Shown: positions 1 through 7,798, numbered from the stretch's first letter. The stretch is DNA of 64,000 nt from an uncultured Paracoccaceae bacterium (GCA_938002605.1 CALLAF010000020.1:56083-120082), one strand, 5' to 3'. Numbers and translations are program-made. The notes: generated by a model not told the origin, from the letters alone.

Positions 1-659
1 ATAGCCCCCGCGATTTCGGAATAGGTTGTGACATGGCCTGTTGGGATGCGCAGCAAGGCCTCCCAGACTTTCAACTGGAATGGGGCGCCGATCATGTGCA
101 ACTGCGTTTCGCCTGTCATCCCAAGGGCGGCGGTGGCCCAATCGCGCAAGGCGTCTGAGTTTTCTAAAAAGGTCGCGTTTGGCCAGCGCGATACCATATC
201 TTTCATCGCAGCGTCGGCTCCTGTTTCGCCAGCGAAGGCCAGCCCACATATCCCGCGGTCCGTGCCCATCACCAAAGCAGGCCCGAAGAGGCTATCAAAC
301 CACCCCCAATAGATCGTCAGCTCCGCGCCGCCTTGGGCATAGTCGCCGGGGCTCATGGCCTCCCACCGCAAGAATAGATCATGCAGCCGCCCAGAGCCGG
401 ACAACCCGACCGAATGCGCGGTATCAAGCATGGTAAAGCGGTCGCGCAGCAAGGTTTTTGCGTGCCCGAGCGTCAAATATTGCTGGTATCGTTTGGGCGA
501 TACCCCCACCCATGTTGAAAACAGGCGCTGGAAATGCGCAGGACTCATTTGCATTTCTGCTGCGAGGTCCGCGAGGCTTAGCTGCGTGTCGCCAGCAGCG
601 TCGATTGCATCAATCGCGCGGCGCATGACTTGATAGTGGTAGGGTTCATTGTGTTCCAT
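1..659 (-). CDS. Ada-like AraC/O6-methylguanine-DNA methyltransferase (partial)
   Basis: DNA alkylation repair and regulation. The reverse strand reads from an ATG at 659 and stays open to the left edge, so the C-terminus is missing. Residues about 1-100 form an AraC-type DNA-binding domain (MQMSPAHFQRLFSTWVGVSP, then a second helix-turn-helix). The following part matches the N-terminal ribonuclease-like domain and start of the alkyltransferase domain (FQLKVWEALLRIPTGHVTTY), normally followed closely by the PCHR methyl-acceptor motif, which lies outside the window. The protein begins directly with the AraC domain, so the zinc-binding phosphotriester-repair domain of E. coli Ada is absent; this Ada-short form is common in Alphaproteobacteria. 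It is divergent from nth, another DNA repair gene. Confidence 0.85.
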   Translation of the reverse strand, partial: MEHNEPYHYQVMRRAIDAIDAAGDTQLSLADLAAEMQMSPAHFQRLFSTWVGVSPKRYQQYLTLGHAKTLLRDRFTMLDTAHSVGLSGSGRLHDLFLRWEAMSPGDYAQGGAELTIYWGWFDSLFGPALVMGTDRGICGLAFAGETGADAAMKDMVSRWPNATFLENSDALRDWATAALGMTGETQLHMIGAPFQLKVWEALLRIPTGHVTTYSEIAGA

Positions 660-753
660 GCCCGATAATCTAGGGAGGATACCCCCAGAACGCGACCCGA
701 ATATTGCGCATCTGCGCCTTGCCCCCTTAGGCGTGGCAAGGCATACCAAGGCA

Positions 754-1398
754 ATGGTAAAGCAGCTAGATTATCACACGATCCGCGAAATTTTTACGCG
801 CTTTCATACGGCAGAGCCTGAACCAAAAGGCGAGCTTGAGCATGTGAACGTCTATACGCTGGTGGTTGCCGTGGCGCTTTCGGCGCAGGCCACAGATGTT
901 GGGGTTAACAAGGCCACGCGTGCATTGTTCAAAATCGCGGATACGCCACAAAAGATGCTTGATCTCGGGCTTGAAGGCGTGACCGAACATATCAAAACCA
1001 TCGGGCTATTTCGCCAAAAGGCGAAAAACGTCATCAAGATGAGCCAGATTTTGGTCGATGAATTCGGGGGCGAAGTCCCCAATTCGCGTGCTGCCTTGCA
1101 ATCATTGCCCGGAGTTGGCCGCAAAACGGCTAATGTTGTTTTAAACATGTGGTGGCATCAACCCGCACAGGCGGTTGACACACATATCTTTCGCTTTGGA
1201 AACCGGAGTGGTGTGGCTGTTGGCAAAGATGTCGATGCGGTCGAACGCGCGATCGAGGATCATATCCCCGCTGACTTCCAGCAGCATGCGCACCACTGGA
1301 TGATTCTTCACGGACGTTATACATGCGTCGCCAGAAAACCAAAATGCGCGGCCTGTTTGATCCGCGATCTTTGTCTATTTGAGGATAAGAACCTATGA
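754..1398 (+). CDS. nth: Endonuclease III (DNA glycosylase/AP lyase)
   Basis: Base excision repair enzyme that removes oxidised pyrimidines and cleaves the abasic site. From the ATG at 754 the protein is 214 residues, the usual length. The helix-hairpin-helix LPGVGRKTANVVL lies at 118-130 with K124, and VDTH supplies D142; these match the E. coli catalytic pair K120/D138 with a constant offset. The C-terminus has the 4Fe-4S loop with spacing C-X6-C-X2-C-X5-C. An upstream in-frame ATG at 649 would add 35 residues unlike the family, so 754 is preferred although its ribosome-binding site (AAGG) is weak and close. The stop overlaps the next start as ATGA, implying translational coupling to the kinase. 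Confidence 0.95.
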   Translation: MVKQLDYHTIREIFTRFHTAEPEPKGELEHVNVYTLVVAVALSAQATDVGVNKATRALFKIADTPQKMLDLGLEGVTEHIKTIGLFRQKAKNVIKMSQILVDEFGGEVPNSRAALQSLPGVGRKTANVVLNMWWHQPAQAVDTHIFRFGNRSGVAVGKDVDAVERAIEDHIPADFQQHAHHWMILHGRYTCVARKPKCAACLIRDLCLFEDKNL

Positions 1399-2387
1399 AA
1401 AAGTTTCAAGTTGTCGGCATCGGCAATGCAATGGTCGATGTGCTGGCTCGCGCCGAAGACGCGTTTCTTGAAAAGGCTGGGATCGAAAAAGGCATCATGC
1501 AATTGATCGATATGGACCGGGCCGTGTCGCTCTATGCGCAGGTCGGCCCTGCCAAAGAAATCAGTGGAGGATCAGCGGCGAATACCATTGCGGGGATTGC
1601 CCATTTGGGCGGACGCACGGCCTATGTTGGCAAAGTCAAAGATGATCAACTGGGTGCCATTTTTGCGCATGATTTGCGCGCGCAGGGTGCCGTGTATGAA
1701 ACCGCATTGGCATCTAAGTCCGAAGAGGCCGAAACCGGCCGCTGCATTGTGATTGTCACGCCCGATGGCGAACGGTCAATGAACACCTATCTGGGGGTCA
1801 CTGAATTTCTGTCGCCAGATGACATTGATGTCGTTCAAATGGCCGAAGCCGAATGGATTTATCTCGAAGGGTACCGTTTCGATGGCCCAGATAGCCACGC
1901 GGCCTTCGCCAAGGCGATTGACGCGTGCAAAGGGGCAGGGGGCAAAGTATCGATCACCCTATCTGACCCGTTTTGTATTGATCGTCACCGCGACGCGTTT
2001 CGCGCCATGATCAAAGATCATGTGGATCTGTTGTTCTGTAACCGTGCTGAAATGCTTTCCATGTATCAAACCGACGATTTTGATGCGGCGTTGGGCAAAG
2101 CTGCGGCAGAGGTCGCAATTGTCGCCTGTACGGATAGCGAAAATGGCGTGCATGTCTTGGCGGACGGACAGCGTTGGCAAGTTCCGGCTGTTCCCACGCA
2201 GATTGTCGATGCTACGGGTGCGGGCGATTTGTTCGCGGGTGCATTCCTTTGGGGGCTGACCAATGGTTACGACCTTGAGACATGTGGCAAGATGGGCAAT
2301 GTCGCCGCTTCCGAAGTGATCAGCCACATCGGCGCGCGTCCCGAGGCGGATTTGAACGCGCTGTTTTCCAAGTATGGGCTTATCTAA
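1395..2387 (+). CDS. PfkB-family kinase, adenosine kinase-like
   Basis: A ribokinase/PfkB-fold carbohydrate or nucleoside kinase of 330 residues. The N-terminal signature GIGNAMVDVLA and glycine-rich GGSAANTIAGIAHLGG resemble alphaproteobacterial adenosine kinases (adenosine + ATP to AMP + ADP). The C-terminal PfkB signature DATGAGDLFAGAF begins at residue 272; D278 in GAGD is the expected catalytic base. It overlaps nth by four bases and is followed by a strong terminator, so nth and this gene probably form one transcript. Substrate is inferred from overall resemblance; another sugar or nucleoside cannot be excluded. Confidence 0.88.
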   Translation: MKKFQVVGIGNAMVDVLARAEDAFLEKAGIEKGIMQLIDMDRAVSLYAQVGPAKEISGGSAANTIAGIAHLGGRTAYVGKVKDDQLGAIFAHDLRAQGAVYETALASKSEEAETGRCIVIVTPDGERSMNTYLGVTEFLSPDDIDVVQMAEAEWIYLEGYRFDGPDSHAAFAKAIDACKGAGGKVSITLSDPFCIDRHRDAFRAMIKDHVDLLFCNRAEMLSMYQTDDFDAALGKAAAEVAIVACTDSENGVHVLADGQRWQVPAVPTQIVDATGAGDLFAGAFLWGLTNGYDLETCGKMGNVAASEVISHIGARPEADLNALFSKYGLI

Positions 2388-2412
2388 AACCGTCATGCGT
2401 AACTGAATTCAG

Positions 2413-2443
2413 GTCGGGTGCAGCGATGCGTCCGGCTTTTTTA
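2413..2443 (+). terminator. Intrinsic terminator after the PfkB kinase
   Basis: A ten-pair stem GTCGGGTGCA / TGCGTCCGGC (three G-T wobbles) with tetraloop GCGA is followed directly by a run of seven T. It lies 26 bases after the kinase stop codon. Confidence 0.8.
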
Positions 2444-2458
2444 TATCCACTTTCATAT

Positions 2459-2477
2459 TCCGAGTAAAAAACTCGGA
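2459..2477. promoter_or_regulatory. Palindromic operator upstream of the first imelysin gene
   Basis: Perfect 19-base palindrome TCCGAGTAAAAAACTCGGA (arms TCCGAGT, spacer AAAAA), directly followed by TTGACA at 2478-2483. The core TCCGA-N9-TCGGA recurs with the same spacing at 5219-5237, upstream of the di-heme/imelysin operon. Rhodobacterales iron genes are known to carry palindromic boxes (the Iron-Rhodo-box proposed for IscR); assignment to that regulator is inference because I cannot compare with the consensus here. Confidence 0.6.
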
Positions 2478-2574
2478 TTGACATTGTTGATTGAATTGCT
2501 CAGGAAAGGGGCGTTAATCCCGCTAGCGCCATGCAGGCAAGCAAACTGATTTACCGAACCAGAGGAATACCCAC

Positions 2575-3837
2575 ATGACCCGTAACTATCTTCTTTCAAC
2601 TGCGCTTGGCCTTTGTATCGCGACCCCGGCATTGGCCGTGGAAAAGGCTGATGTCTTGAACACATACGCTGACATCGCCGCTGCAGGCTATGACGATTCA
2701 CGTATCACGGCCGTTGCATTGCAAGCCGCTGTTGACGCGCTGATCGCTGATCCATCTGCAGAGGCGCTTCAAGCGGCAAAAACCGCATGGTTGGCAGCGC
2801 GCGTTCCCTACCAGCAAACCGAAGTTTTCCGTTTTGGCAACGCGATCGTTGATGACTGGGAAGGTAAAGTGAATGCTTGGCCACTCGACGAAGGCCTGAT
2901 CGACTATGTTGATCTGTCTTATGGCGGTGCGACTGATGAAAACATGTTTGCCGCATTGAACGTTGTCGCAAGCCCATCATTCACATTGTCCGGTACAGAT
3001 GTAGACGCTGCGGCGATTACGCCTGAACTGTTGGCTGAAACACTTCACGAGGCTGATGGTGTCGAATCAAACGTGGCAACTGGTTATCACGCGATTGAAT
3101 TCCTACTGTGGGGCCAAGATTTGAACGGCCACGCTGCTGGTGCAGGCAACCGCCCTTGGACAGATTATGCCGCTGGCGATGATTGCACCGGTGGTAACTG
3201 TGATCGCCGCGCTGCTTACTTGAAAGCTGCGACCGATTTGTTGGTGTCCGATCTGGAGTGGATGACCGCACAATGGGTTGACGGTGGCGCTGCACGCGCA
3301 GAGCTGACCGAAACCGAAGCGGCTGGTATCTCAGCAATGCTGACAGGCATGGGTTCATTGTCTTACGGTGAAACCGCTGGCGAACGTATGCGTCTTGGCC
3401 TGATGTTGAACGATCCAGAAGAAGAGCATGATTGCTTCTCTGACAACACCCACAACAGCCACTACTACGATGGTTTGGGCGTGCAGAACGTTTACCTTGG
3501 CGAATATATCCGGGTCGACGGCACTTTGGTTTCTGGTCCTTCACTGTCTGATCTGGTTGCTGAAACAGACGCTGCACTGGACACCGAAGTTCAGTCCAAA
3601 TTGTCTGCAACAATGTTGGGCCTTGGCCGGATCAAATCTGCTGCCGAAGCTGGTTTCGCATACGACCAAATGCTTGAGCAGGGGAATGCGGCCGGCGAAG
3701 AGCTCGTCATGGGTGGCGTAAACGGTTTGATCGATCAAACACGGTCGTTTGAGCGTGTGGTTGCCGCACTTGGCGTTGATCAGATTGAATTCGAAGGTTC
3801 TGACAGCCTTGACGATCCAGAAGCTGTTTTCGAATAG
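2575..3837 (+). CDS. Imelysin family protein (iron-regulated, periplasmic)
   Basis: Exported imelysin/EfeO-superfamily protein of 420 residues, linked in other bacteria to iron acquisition; peptidase activity is doubtful. Residues 1-21 are a signal peptide ending ATPALA. The family motif GxHxxE is intact as GYHAIEF at 170-176 (H172, E175). Four cysteines are visible: one in the signal peptide, a pair in DDCTGGNC and one in HDCFSDN, so the mature protein has three. A palindromic operator lies about 100 bases upstream and a strong terminator follows, so it is monocistronic. Codon usage is biased to a narrow set, suggesting strong expression. It is a different subtype from the second imelysin at 6781, which is shorter and lacks the motif histidine. 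Confidence 0.9.
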   Translation: MTRNYLLSTALGLCIATPALAVEKADVLNTYADIAAAGYDDSRITAVALQAAVDALIADPSAEALQAAKTAWLAARVPYQQTEVFRFGNAIVDDWEGKVNAWPLDEGLIDYVDLSYGGATDENMFAALNVVASPSFTLSGTDVDAAAITPELLAETLHEADGVESNVATGYHAIEFLLWGQDLNGHAAGAGNRPWTDYAAGDDCTGGNCDRRAAYLKAATDLLVSDLEWMTAQWVDGGAARAELTETEAAGISAMLTGMGSLSYGETAGERMRLGLMLNDPEEEHDCFSDNTHNSHYYDGLGVQNVYLGEYIRVDGTLVSGPSLSDLVAETDAALDTEVQSKLSATMLGLGRIKSAAEAGFAYDQMLEQGNAAGEELVMGGVNGLIDQTRSFERVVAALGVDQIEFEGSDSLDDPEAVFE

Positions 3838-3863
3838 AAACACGGTCTAAATCAGATTAGACT

Positions 3864-3899
3864 AGGGCGGTACTCTGCAAAGGGTGCCGCCCTTTTTTG
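3864..3899 (+). terminator. Intrinsic terminator after imelysin 1
   Basis: Stem AGGGCGGTAC / GTGCCGCCCT (ten pairs, one G-T) with a 10-base loop, followed by six T. It sits 27 bases after the imelysin stop and before the DUF1289 ribosome-binding site. Confidence 0.85.
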
Positions 3900-3910
3900 T
3901 CGGAGCCATC

Positions 3911-4150
3911 ATGCCAAAGACACCAAGCCCCTGTATCGATGTGTGTAAGTTCAAACGCGAAGGGCACTGCATCGGCTGTTCCATGACCAAAGCACAAAAA
4001 TCTATCTTTAAGGGCTTAAAGAAGGACAGCCAAAAGGCTGGGTTCGTTGATATGTTGATCGCGCAGCAAGATATTATGGGGAAATATGCGGGCTGGCGCA
4101 TTGCCTACGAGAAAAAGTGCAAGAAAAAAGGCGCCAAAGCGCCCTTTTAG
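3911..4150 (+). CDS. DUF1289 domain-containing protein
   Basis: Small 79-residue cytoplasmic protein with the DUF1289 cysteine pattern near the N-terminus (SPCIDVCKFKREGHCIGC: C-X3-C then C-X2-C), which probably binds a metal ion or Fe-S cluster. The function of the family is not established. The start at 3911 is preceded by GGAG at good spacing; an earlier in-frame ATG at 3884 falls inside the preceding terminator stem and is rejected. The lysine-rich C-terminus overlaps the bidirectional terminator shared with dps. Confidence 0.8.
   Translation: MPKTPSPCIDVCKFKREGHCIGCSMTKAQKSIFKGLKKDSQKAGFVDMLIAQQDIMGKYAGWRIAYEKKCKKKGAKAPF
4124..4147. terminator. Bidirectional terminator between DUF1289 gene and dps
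   Basis: Stem GGCGC-CAAA-GCGCC (4130-4143) has an A-rich flank on its left (AAGAAAAAA) and TTTT on its right, so it can end transcripts on both strands: the DUF1289 gene from the left and dps from the right. It overlaps the last codons of the DUF1289 gene. Confidence 0.65.
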
Positions 4151-4169
4151 ATCAGATTTTTGCGTAAGC

Positions 4170-4640
4170 TTAGGCCAAGTGCGACCGCAGGAACCAAGCG
4201 AATTTTTCATGCGTTTGGCCACGTGCGATGCACAGGTCTTCGGTCAATGTGTCGCCGTGTGACGCTGCCAATTCGCCGCATCCGGCCAATGTCGCGGCCA
4301 GTGTTTCTTGTGCGTCGAGCATCATCTTGATCATTTCTTCAGCCGTCGCGGTACCTTCAAATTCAGATACTTTGGAACGTTTGATCATGCCGGACAATGT
4401 ACCTTCGGCGTGTTCGTTGATCGCTTTGATGCGTTCGGCAAGATCATCTTGCGCGACAAAGTGATCTTCGTACATTTTTTGAAACAGATCGTGAAGCGGG
4501 CCAAATGCCATCCCTGTCACATTCCAGTGAAAGTTTTGTGCGAGCATCGTTGTAACCGCAGTTTCGGCAACTGTTTGATTCAACGCTTCTGCGATGGCTG
4601 CTTTGGCGTCAGTGCTCAGTGCAATAGCTGTTTGTGTCAT
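4170..4640 (-). CDS. dps: Dps family DNA-binding ferritin-like protein
   Basis: Dodecameric mini-ferritin that oxidises ferrous iron with hydrogen peroxide and protects DNA in stationary phase. The 156-residue protein has the complete inter-subunit ferroxidase set with canonical spacing: H38 (in FHWNVTG), H50, D65 and E69. There is no lysine-rich N-terminal tail, so direct DNA binding may be weak. The gene runs leftward into a bidirectional terminator. A perfect ICE box (TTTAGAATAATTCTAAA) lies about 100 bases upstream, which suggests Irr-dependent control by iron/haem status; this is an inference from the motif. Confidence 0.93.
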   Translation of the reverse strand: MTQTAIALSTDAKAAIAEALNQTVAETAVTTMLAQNFHWNVTGMAFGPLHDLFQKMYEDHFVAQDDLAERIKAINEHAEGTLSGMIKRSKVSEFEGTATAEEMIKMMLDAQETLAATLAGCGELAASHGDTLTEDLCIARGQTHEKFAWFLRSHLA

Positions 4641-4737
4641 ATCAGACCCTCTTGAAAACGAATACAGGTGCTGGCTGGCGATAAGCTGGCTTGCTTGTCA
4701 CCTTATTTACACCAGTATTTTCAAAAGCCAAGAAGTT

Positions 4738-4754
4738 TTTAGAATAATTCTAAA
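4738..4754. promoter_or_regulatory. ICE box (putative Irr operator) upstream of dps
   Basis: Perfect 17-base palindrome TTTAGAATAATTCTAAA, matching the iron control element bound by Irr in Alphaproteobacteria (TTTAGAA-N3-TTCTAAA type). It lies 98-114 bases upstream of the dps start and overlaps the stop codon of the divergent-operon gene 4750-5211. A half-site ATTCTAAA also occurs at 5282-5289. Confidence 0.7.
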
Positions 4755-5211
4755 CTTGAGGGAATTGCTCGGATATCCCACGGATCAGAAAGCCGATATT
4801 TCGTTGATGTTCGCGGGGCACCCGCGACCGAATTAAAAATGAAAAACTATCGCCGTCGCCGCGTTTAATCGCGCTAAGAGCCTGTACCAGCCAGGCCTCA
4901 TCAAACGAGATCTCAGTTGTTCCGGGGCGATAGAACGTTGTTGTCCGTGCTGTGACCTGCCGCAAACATTTGATTAATGCGCGCGCGTGCGCGTCGCGCG
5001 CCGTTTCCGGCTGGCTGGACAAAAGCGCGCAGGCCTTGAACAAGTCCGTTTGCGCCGAAACCCGGCATTCCAAAGCGATCACGCGTAGCCTATTAAGCAC
5101 GTCACGCCATTGTGTCGTGATATCTGGTTGCTGGGCAGGTACTTCTGTCGAAGGTCGTGCCATCATGTCGCAGCTTAACATCAGGTTTGCCATAAAAAGT
5201 GACTCGCGCAT
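4750..5211 (-). CDS. Hypothetical protein, 153 residues
   Basis: I do not recognise this protein. It is cytoplasmic in appearance, with no signal peptide or membrane segment, five cysteines (one near the N-terminus in LSCDMM) and a mostly helical, Arg-rich body. It starts just left of the palindromic operator at 5218-5238 and runs away from the di-heme/imelysin operon, so the two are divergent around that operator; its stop overlaps the dps ICE box. Codon usage looks like the neighbours. The start is uncertain: ATGs at 5211, 5193 and 5166 are possible and none has a strong ribosome-binding site. It may be an iron-locus-specific accessory or regulatory protein; that is inference from position only. 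Confidence 0.6.
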   Translation of the reverse strand: MRESLFMANLMLSCDMMARPSTEVPAQQPDITTQWRDVLNRLRVIALECRVSAQTDLFKACALLSSQPETARDAHARALIKCLRQVTARTTTFYRPGTTEISFDEAWLVQALSAIKRGDGDSFSFLIRSRVPREHQRNIGFLIRGISEQFPQV

Positions 5212-5217
5212 TTTGTA

Positions 5218-5238
5218 TTCCGACTATAACTATCGGAA
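5218..5238. promoter_or_regulatory. Palindromic operator between the 153-aa gene and the di-heme operon
   Basis: Arms TTCCGA and TCGGAA enclose nine bases; the flank TATTCCGA is identical to that at 2456-2463 before imelysin 1, and the arm spacing (TCCGA-N9-TCGGA) is the same. The site lies between two divergent starts (5211 on the minus strand, 5264 on the plus strand). Its position inside any longer version of the di-heme gene argues for the later GTG start. Confidence 0.55.
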
Positions 5239-5263
5239 ATACTCCGAGCAAGAAAGACACCTC

Positions 5264-6784
5264 GTGCGAAATCGTGCAATTATTCTAAAGCTAGCTTTTG
5301 TTTGCTTGCCAATCGAGCTTTATGCAGGCGTCTTGGACGAGCCGCATCTGAACATCGTGCCACGCACGGCCGCTGAACAGACACGCATTGATGCGGTCAC
5401 GACGCCGACGACTGATTTCACGGCGCCATCGGCGTTTGAAGAAAACCCAGGTGGGGCCGCAACTGTGCGTGCACGCAACGACGCAAATGCTTTTTCGCAG
5501 CCATCTGGCAACATCAGTTTTGAAGACGAGCTTACGTTTAAGGTTGGCAACGGGTTTTTCCGCAAGCTTTGGGTGTCTTCGCCTTCGTCGACGTTGGCGT
5601 CGGACGGGCTCGGGCCGCTTTACAATGCGCGGTCTTGCCAGCGTTGTCACATCAAAGATGGCCGTGGCCACACGCCCGCGAACGCGGAAGATAATGCTGT
5701 TTCGCTGTTTTTGCGGGTCTCAATTCTCGGTGGATTTGATGCGAAAACGGCTGATATTGAGGGCTATCTCGCGACTTTGCCTGACCCTACCTACGGGCGT
5801 CAACTGCAGGATTTCGCCGTGCAGGGACACCCGGCAGAGTATCGGCTGGATGTGACCTATACCGAAGAGCCGATCACATTGTCGGGAGGCGAAACCGTGT
5901 CTTTGCGCCACCCGACCTATGTAGCCGCAGATTTGGGCTATGGCCCGATGCACCCTGATGCGATGATTAGCCCCCGCATTGCACCGCAGATGATTGGGCT
6001 GGGTCTGCTAGAATCAATCCCTGCCGCGGATATTTTAGCAAACGCGGACCCCGAAGATGCGGATGGTGATGGCATATCTGGGCGTGCAAACATCGTTTGG
6101 TCATTGGAGTTTGATCAACCCATGCTCGGGCGCTTTGGATTAAAGGCGGGGACACCAACGGTGCGGCATCAATCGGCAGCCGCGTTTTCGGGTGACATCG
6201 GCATTTCGTCACCGCTTTTTCCAAACGGTGCGGGCGAATGCACGCCAGCGCAGCAAGACTGCCTGACCGCGCCGCATGGGGATGGCGATGTCCGCGTCAC
6301 CGAAGTTGATGCCACGGGAATGGATTTGATCACTTTCTATAGTAGCAATCTTGGCGTTCCCGCGCGCCGGAATGTTGATGATCCCCAGGTTTTGCGTGGC
6401 AAAGAGTTGTTTTATCAAACTGGATGTATTTCTTGTCATACCCCAAGTTTCGTAACCCATCGTCAGGAACCCGAAACCGCGCAAAGCTTTCAATTGATCT
6501 GGCCATATTCCGATATGTTGCTGCATGATATGGGCGAGGGGCTGGCTGATCATCGCCCCGAAGCCCGCGCAACCGGGACCGAATGGCGCACGCCGCCCCT
6601 TTGGGGGATCGGGTTGACTGAGCAGGTCAGCGGCCATAGCAATTTTTTGCACGACGGCCGGGCGCGCAGCCTAATGGAAGCGATCCTCTGGCATGGGGGT
6701 GAAGCACAGGCTATGCGTGATACAGTGATTGAAATGTCTAAGCACGACCGTGACGATCTGATCGCATTCTTGGAGAGCCTATGA
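5264..6784 (+). CDS. Di-heme c-type oxidoreductase (DHOR / DUF1111 family)
   Basis: Exported di-haem protein of 506 residues from the GTG at 5264. The N-terminus (VRNRAIILKLAFVCLPIELYAG) is a signal peptide. Two CXXCH haem-binding motifs are present: CQRCH at 125-129 and CISCH at 388-392, with a long interval typical of this family, which is related to bacterial di-haem peroxidases and is often annotated as thiol oxidoreductase. A calcium-binding-like stretch DPEDADGDGISGRAN lies between. The reading frame is open further upstream to 4952, but that would overlap the divergent gene and the operator. The stop overlaps the second imelysin as ATGA. Related di-haem/imelysin/DUF1513 clusters in other Proteobacteria respond to iron limitation. 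Confidence 0.88.
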   Translation: MRNRAIILKLAFVCLPIELYAGVLDEPHLNIVPRTAAEQTRIDAVTTPTTDFTAPSAFEENPGGAATVRARNDANAFSQPSGNISFEDELTFKVGNGFFRKLWVSSPSSTLASDGLGPLYNARSCQRCHIKDGRGHTPANAEDNAVSLFLRVSILGGFDAKTADIEGYLATLPDPTYGRQLQDFAVQGHPAEYRLDVTYTEEPITLSGGETVSLRHPTYVAADLGYGPMHPDAMISPRIAPQMIGLGLLESIPAADILANADPEDADGDGISGRANIVWSLEFDQPMLGRFGLKAGTPTVRHQSAAAFSGDIGISSPLFPNGAGECTPAQQDCLTAPHGDGDVRVTEVDATGMDLITFYSSNLGVPARRNVDDPQVLRGKELFYQTGCISCHTPSFVTHRQEPETAQSFQLIWPYSDMLLHDMGEGLADHRPEARATGTEWRTPPLWGIGLTEQVSGHSNFLHDGRARSLMEAILWHGGEAQAMRDTVIEMSKHDRDDLIAFLESL

Positions 6785-7797
6785 AACGACTATTGTTAGC
6801 ATTTTCGGTAACCTTGGTGGCGACCGGGGCACCTGCGCAATCACTGTCTGATTTGACCTCTGCGGCGCTCGATACGCATGTCTTGCCCGGATACGCACGG
6901 CTTGCTGCGCAATCGCAGGCCCTTGCAGATGTAGCGCAGGATGATTGCGATGCGGCGTCACCTGTGCTGACGGCAGCTTATGGTGACGCGTTCGATGCCT
7001 GGATCGGGGTCAGCCACATGCGTTTTGGCCCGTCAGAGGTTGACGACCGCGCCTTTGCATTGGCGTTTTGGCCCGACAGTCGCGGGGTGACCCCGCGGTC
7101 ATTGTTAGGCTTGATCAGTGACGAAGACCCGATTGGGATGGATGCCGCTGCTTATGCAGATGTTTCAATTGCAGCGCGCGGGTTCTACGCGCTTGAGTTT
7201 TTGCTATACGATGATGCGGTTGCAACGGCGGGCAGTGACAGTTATCGCTGTGCGCTGATCCAGACGGTCACGGCGGATATCGCTGCACTCACTAACGCGA
7301 TTGATGCGGAGTGGCGGACGTCTTATGCGGATCTGTTGCGGTTCCCAACGGCAACTGGGCCGTACCGGACCGACGAAGAAGCCGTGCAAGAACTGTTTAA
7401 AGCGGTTTCAACGGGGCTCGAATTTTTGGGTGACACACGGCTTGGTCGCCCCTTGGGAACATTTGACCGCCCGCGTCCAACTCGGGCCGAGCTCTGGCGT
7501 TCTCAGCGTTCTCAGAGACATGTCGTGCTTTCGCTTGCGGCGCTGCGTGAACTGGCGCTCATTTTATCTGCTGACAATGAACAGGTGCACGCTGCGATGA
7601 AGGATGCGTTTGATCGGGCACAAGGCCGGATCGTGCGGATCGATGATCCAGCGTTTGCGGGGGTTTCTGACCCGTCGGGGCGATTTGTTATCGAAGTTCT
7701 TCAGCAAGAAATCTCGGCGATCCGCACGGTGGTACGCAATGATCTGGGGCCAAAGCTAGGCGTTGTAGCCGGGTTTAACGCGTTGGACGGCGATTGA
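6781..7797 (+). CDS. Imelysin family protein, second paralogue
   Basis: Exported imelysin-type protein of 338 residues; signal peptide residues 1-19 (ending GAPA). It belongs to a different subgroup from the gene at 2575: it is 80 residues shorter, and the family GxHxxE motif reads GFYALEF at 134-140, so the conserved histidine is tyrosine (Y136) while E139 is kept. If the motif binds metal, this copy should bind differently or serve another role. It overlaps the di-haem gene by four bases and is separated from the DUF1513 gene by one base, so the three are surely co-translated. Confidence 0.88.
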   Translation: MKRLLLAFSVTLVATGAPAQSLSDLTSAALDTHVLPGYARLAAQSQALADVAQDDCDAASPVLTAAYGDAFDAWIGVSHMRFGPSEVDDRAFALAFWPDSRGVTPRSLLGLISDEDPIGMDAAAYADVSIAARGFYALEFLLYDDAVATAGSDSYRCALIQTVTADIAALTNAIDAEWRTSYADLLRFPTATGPYRTDEEAVQELFKAVSTGLEFLGDTRLGRPLGTFDRPRPTRAELWRSQRSQRHVVLSLAALRELALILSADNEQVHAAMKDAFDRAQGRIVRIDDPAFAGVSDPSGRFVIEVLQQEISAIRTVVRNDLGPKLGVVAGFNALDGD

Positions 7798-7798
7798 A

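Noticed and set aside
649..753. Longer nth start at 649
   Set aside because: The added 35 residues are not like endonuclease III, and the region overlaps the start of the divergent Ada-like gene.
3017..3613. Open frame of 198 codons antisense to imelysin 1
   Set aside because: The forward strand encodes a full imelysin with signal peptide and motif; the reverse reading is rich in Arg and Gln typical of antisense shadows.
4952..5263. N-terminal extension of the di-heme oxidoreductase (610 residues in all)
   Set aside because: The extra 104 residues overlap the divergent 153-residue gene and the operator, and precede a convincing signal peptide that begins at the GTG 5264.
5282..5289. Second ICE box at the di-heme start (ATTCTAAA)
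   Set aside because: Only one half-site matches; the other arm (GTGCAAT region) does not. It may be chance.
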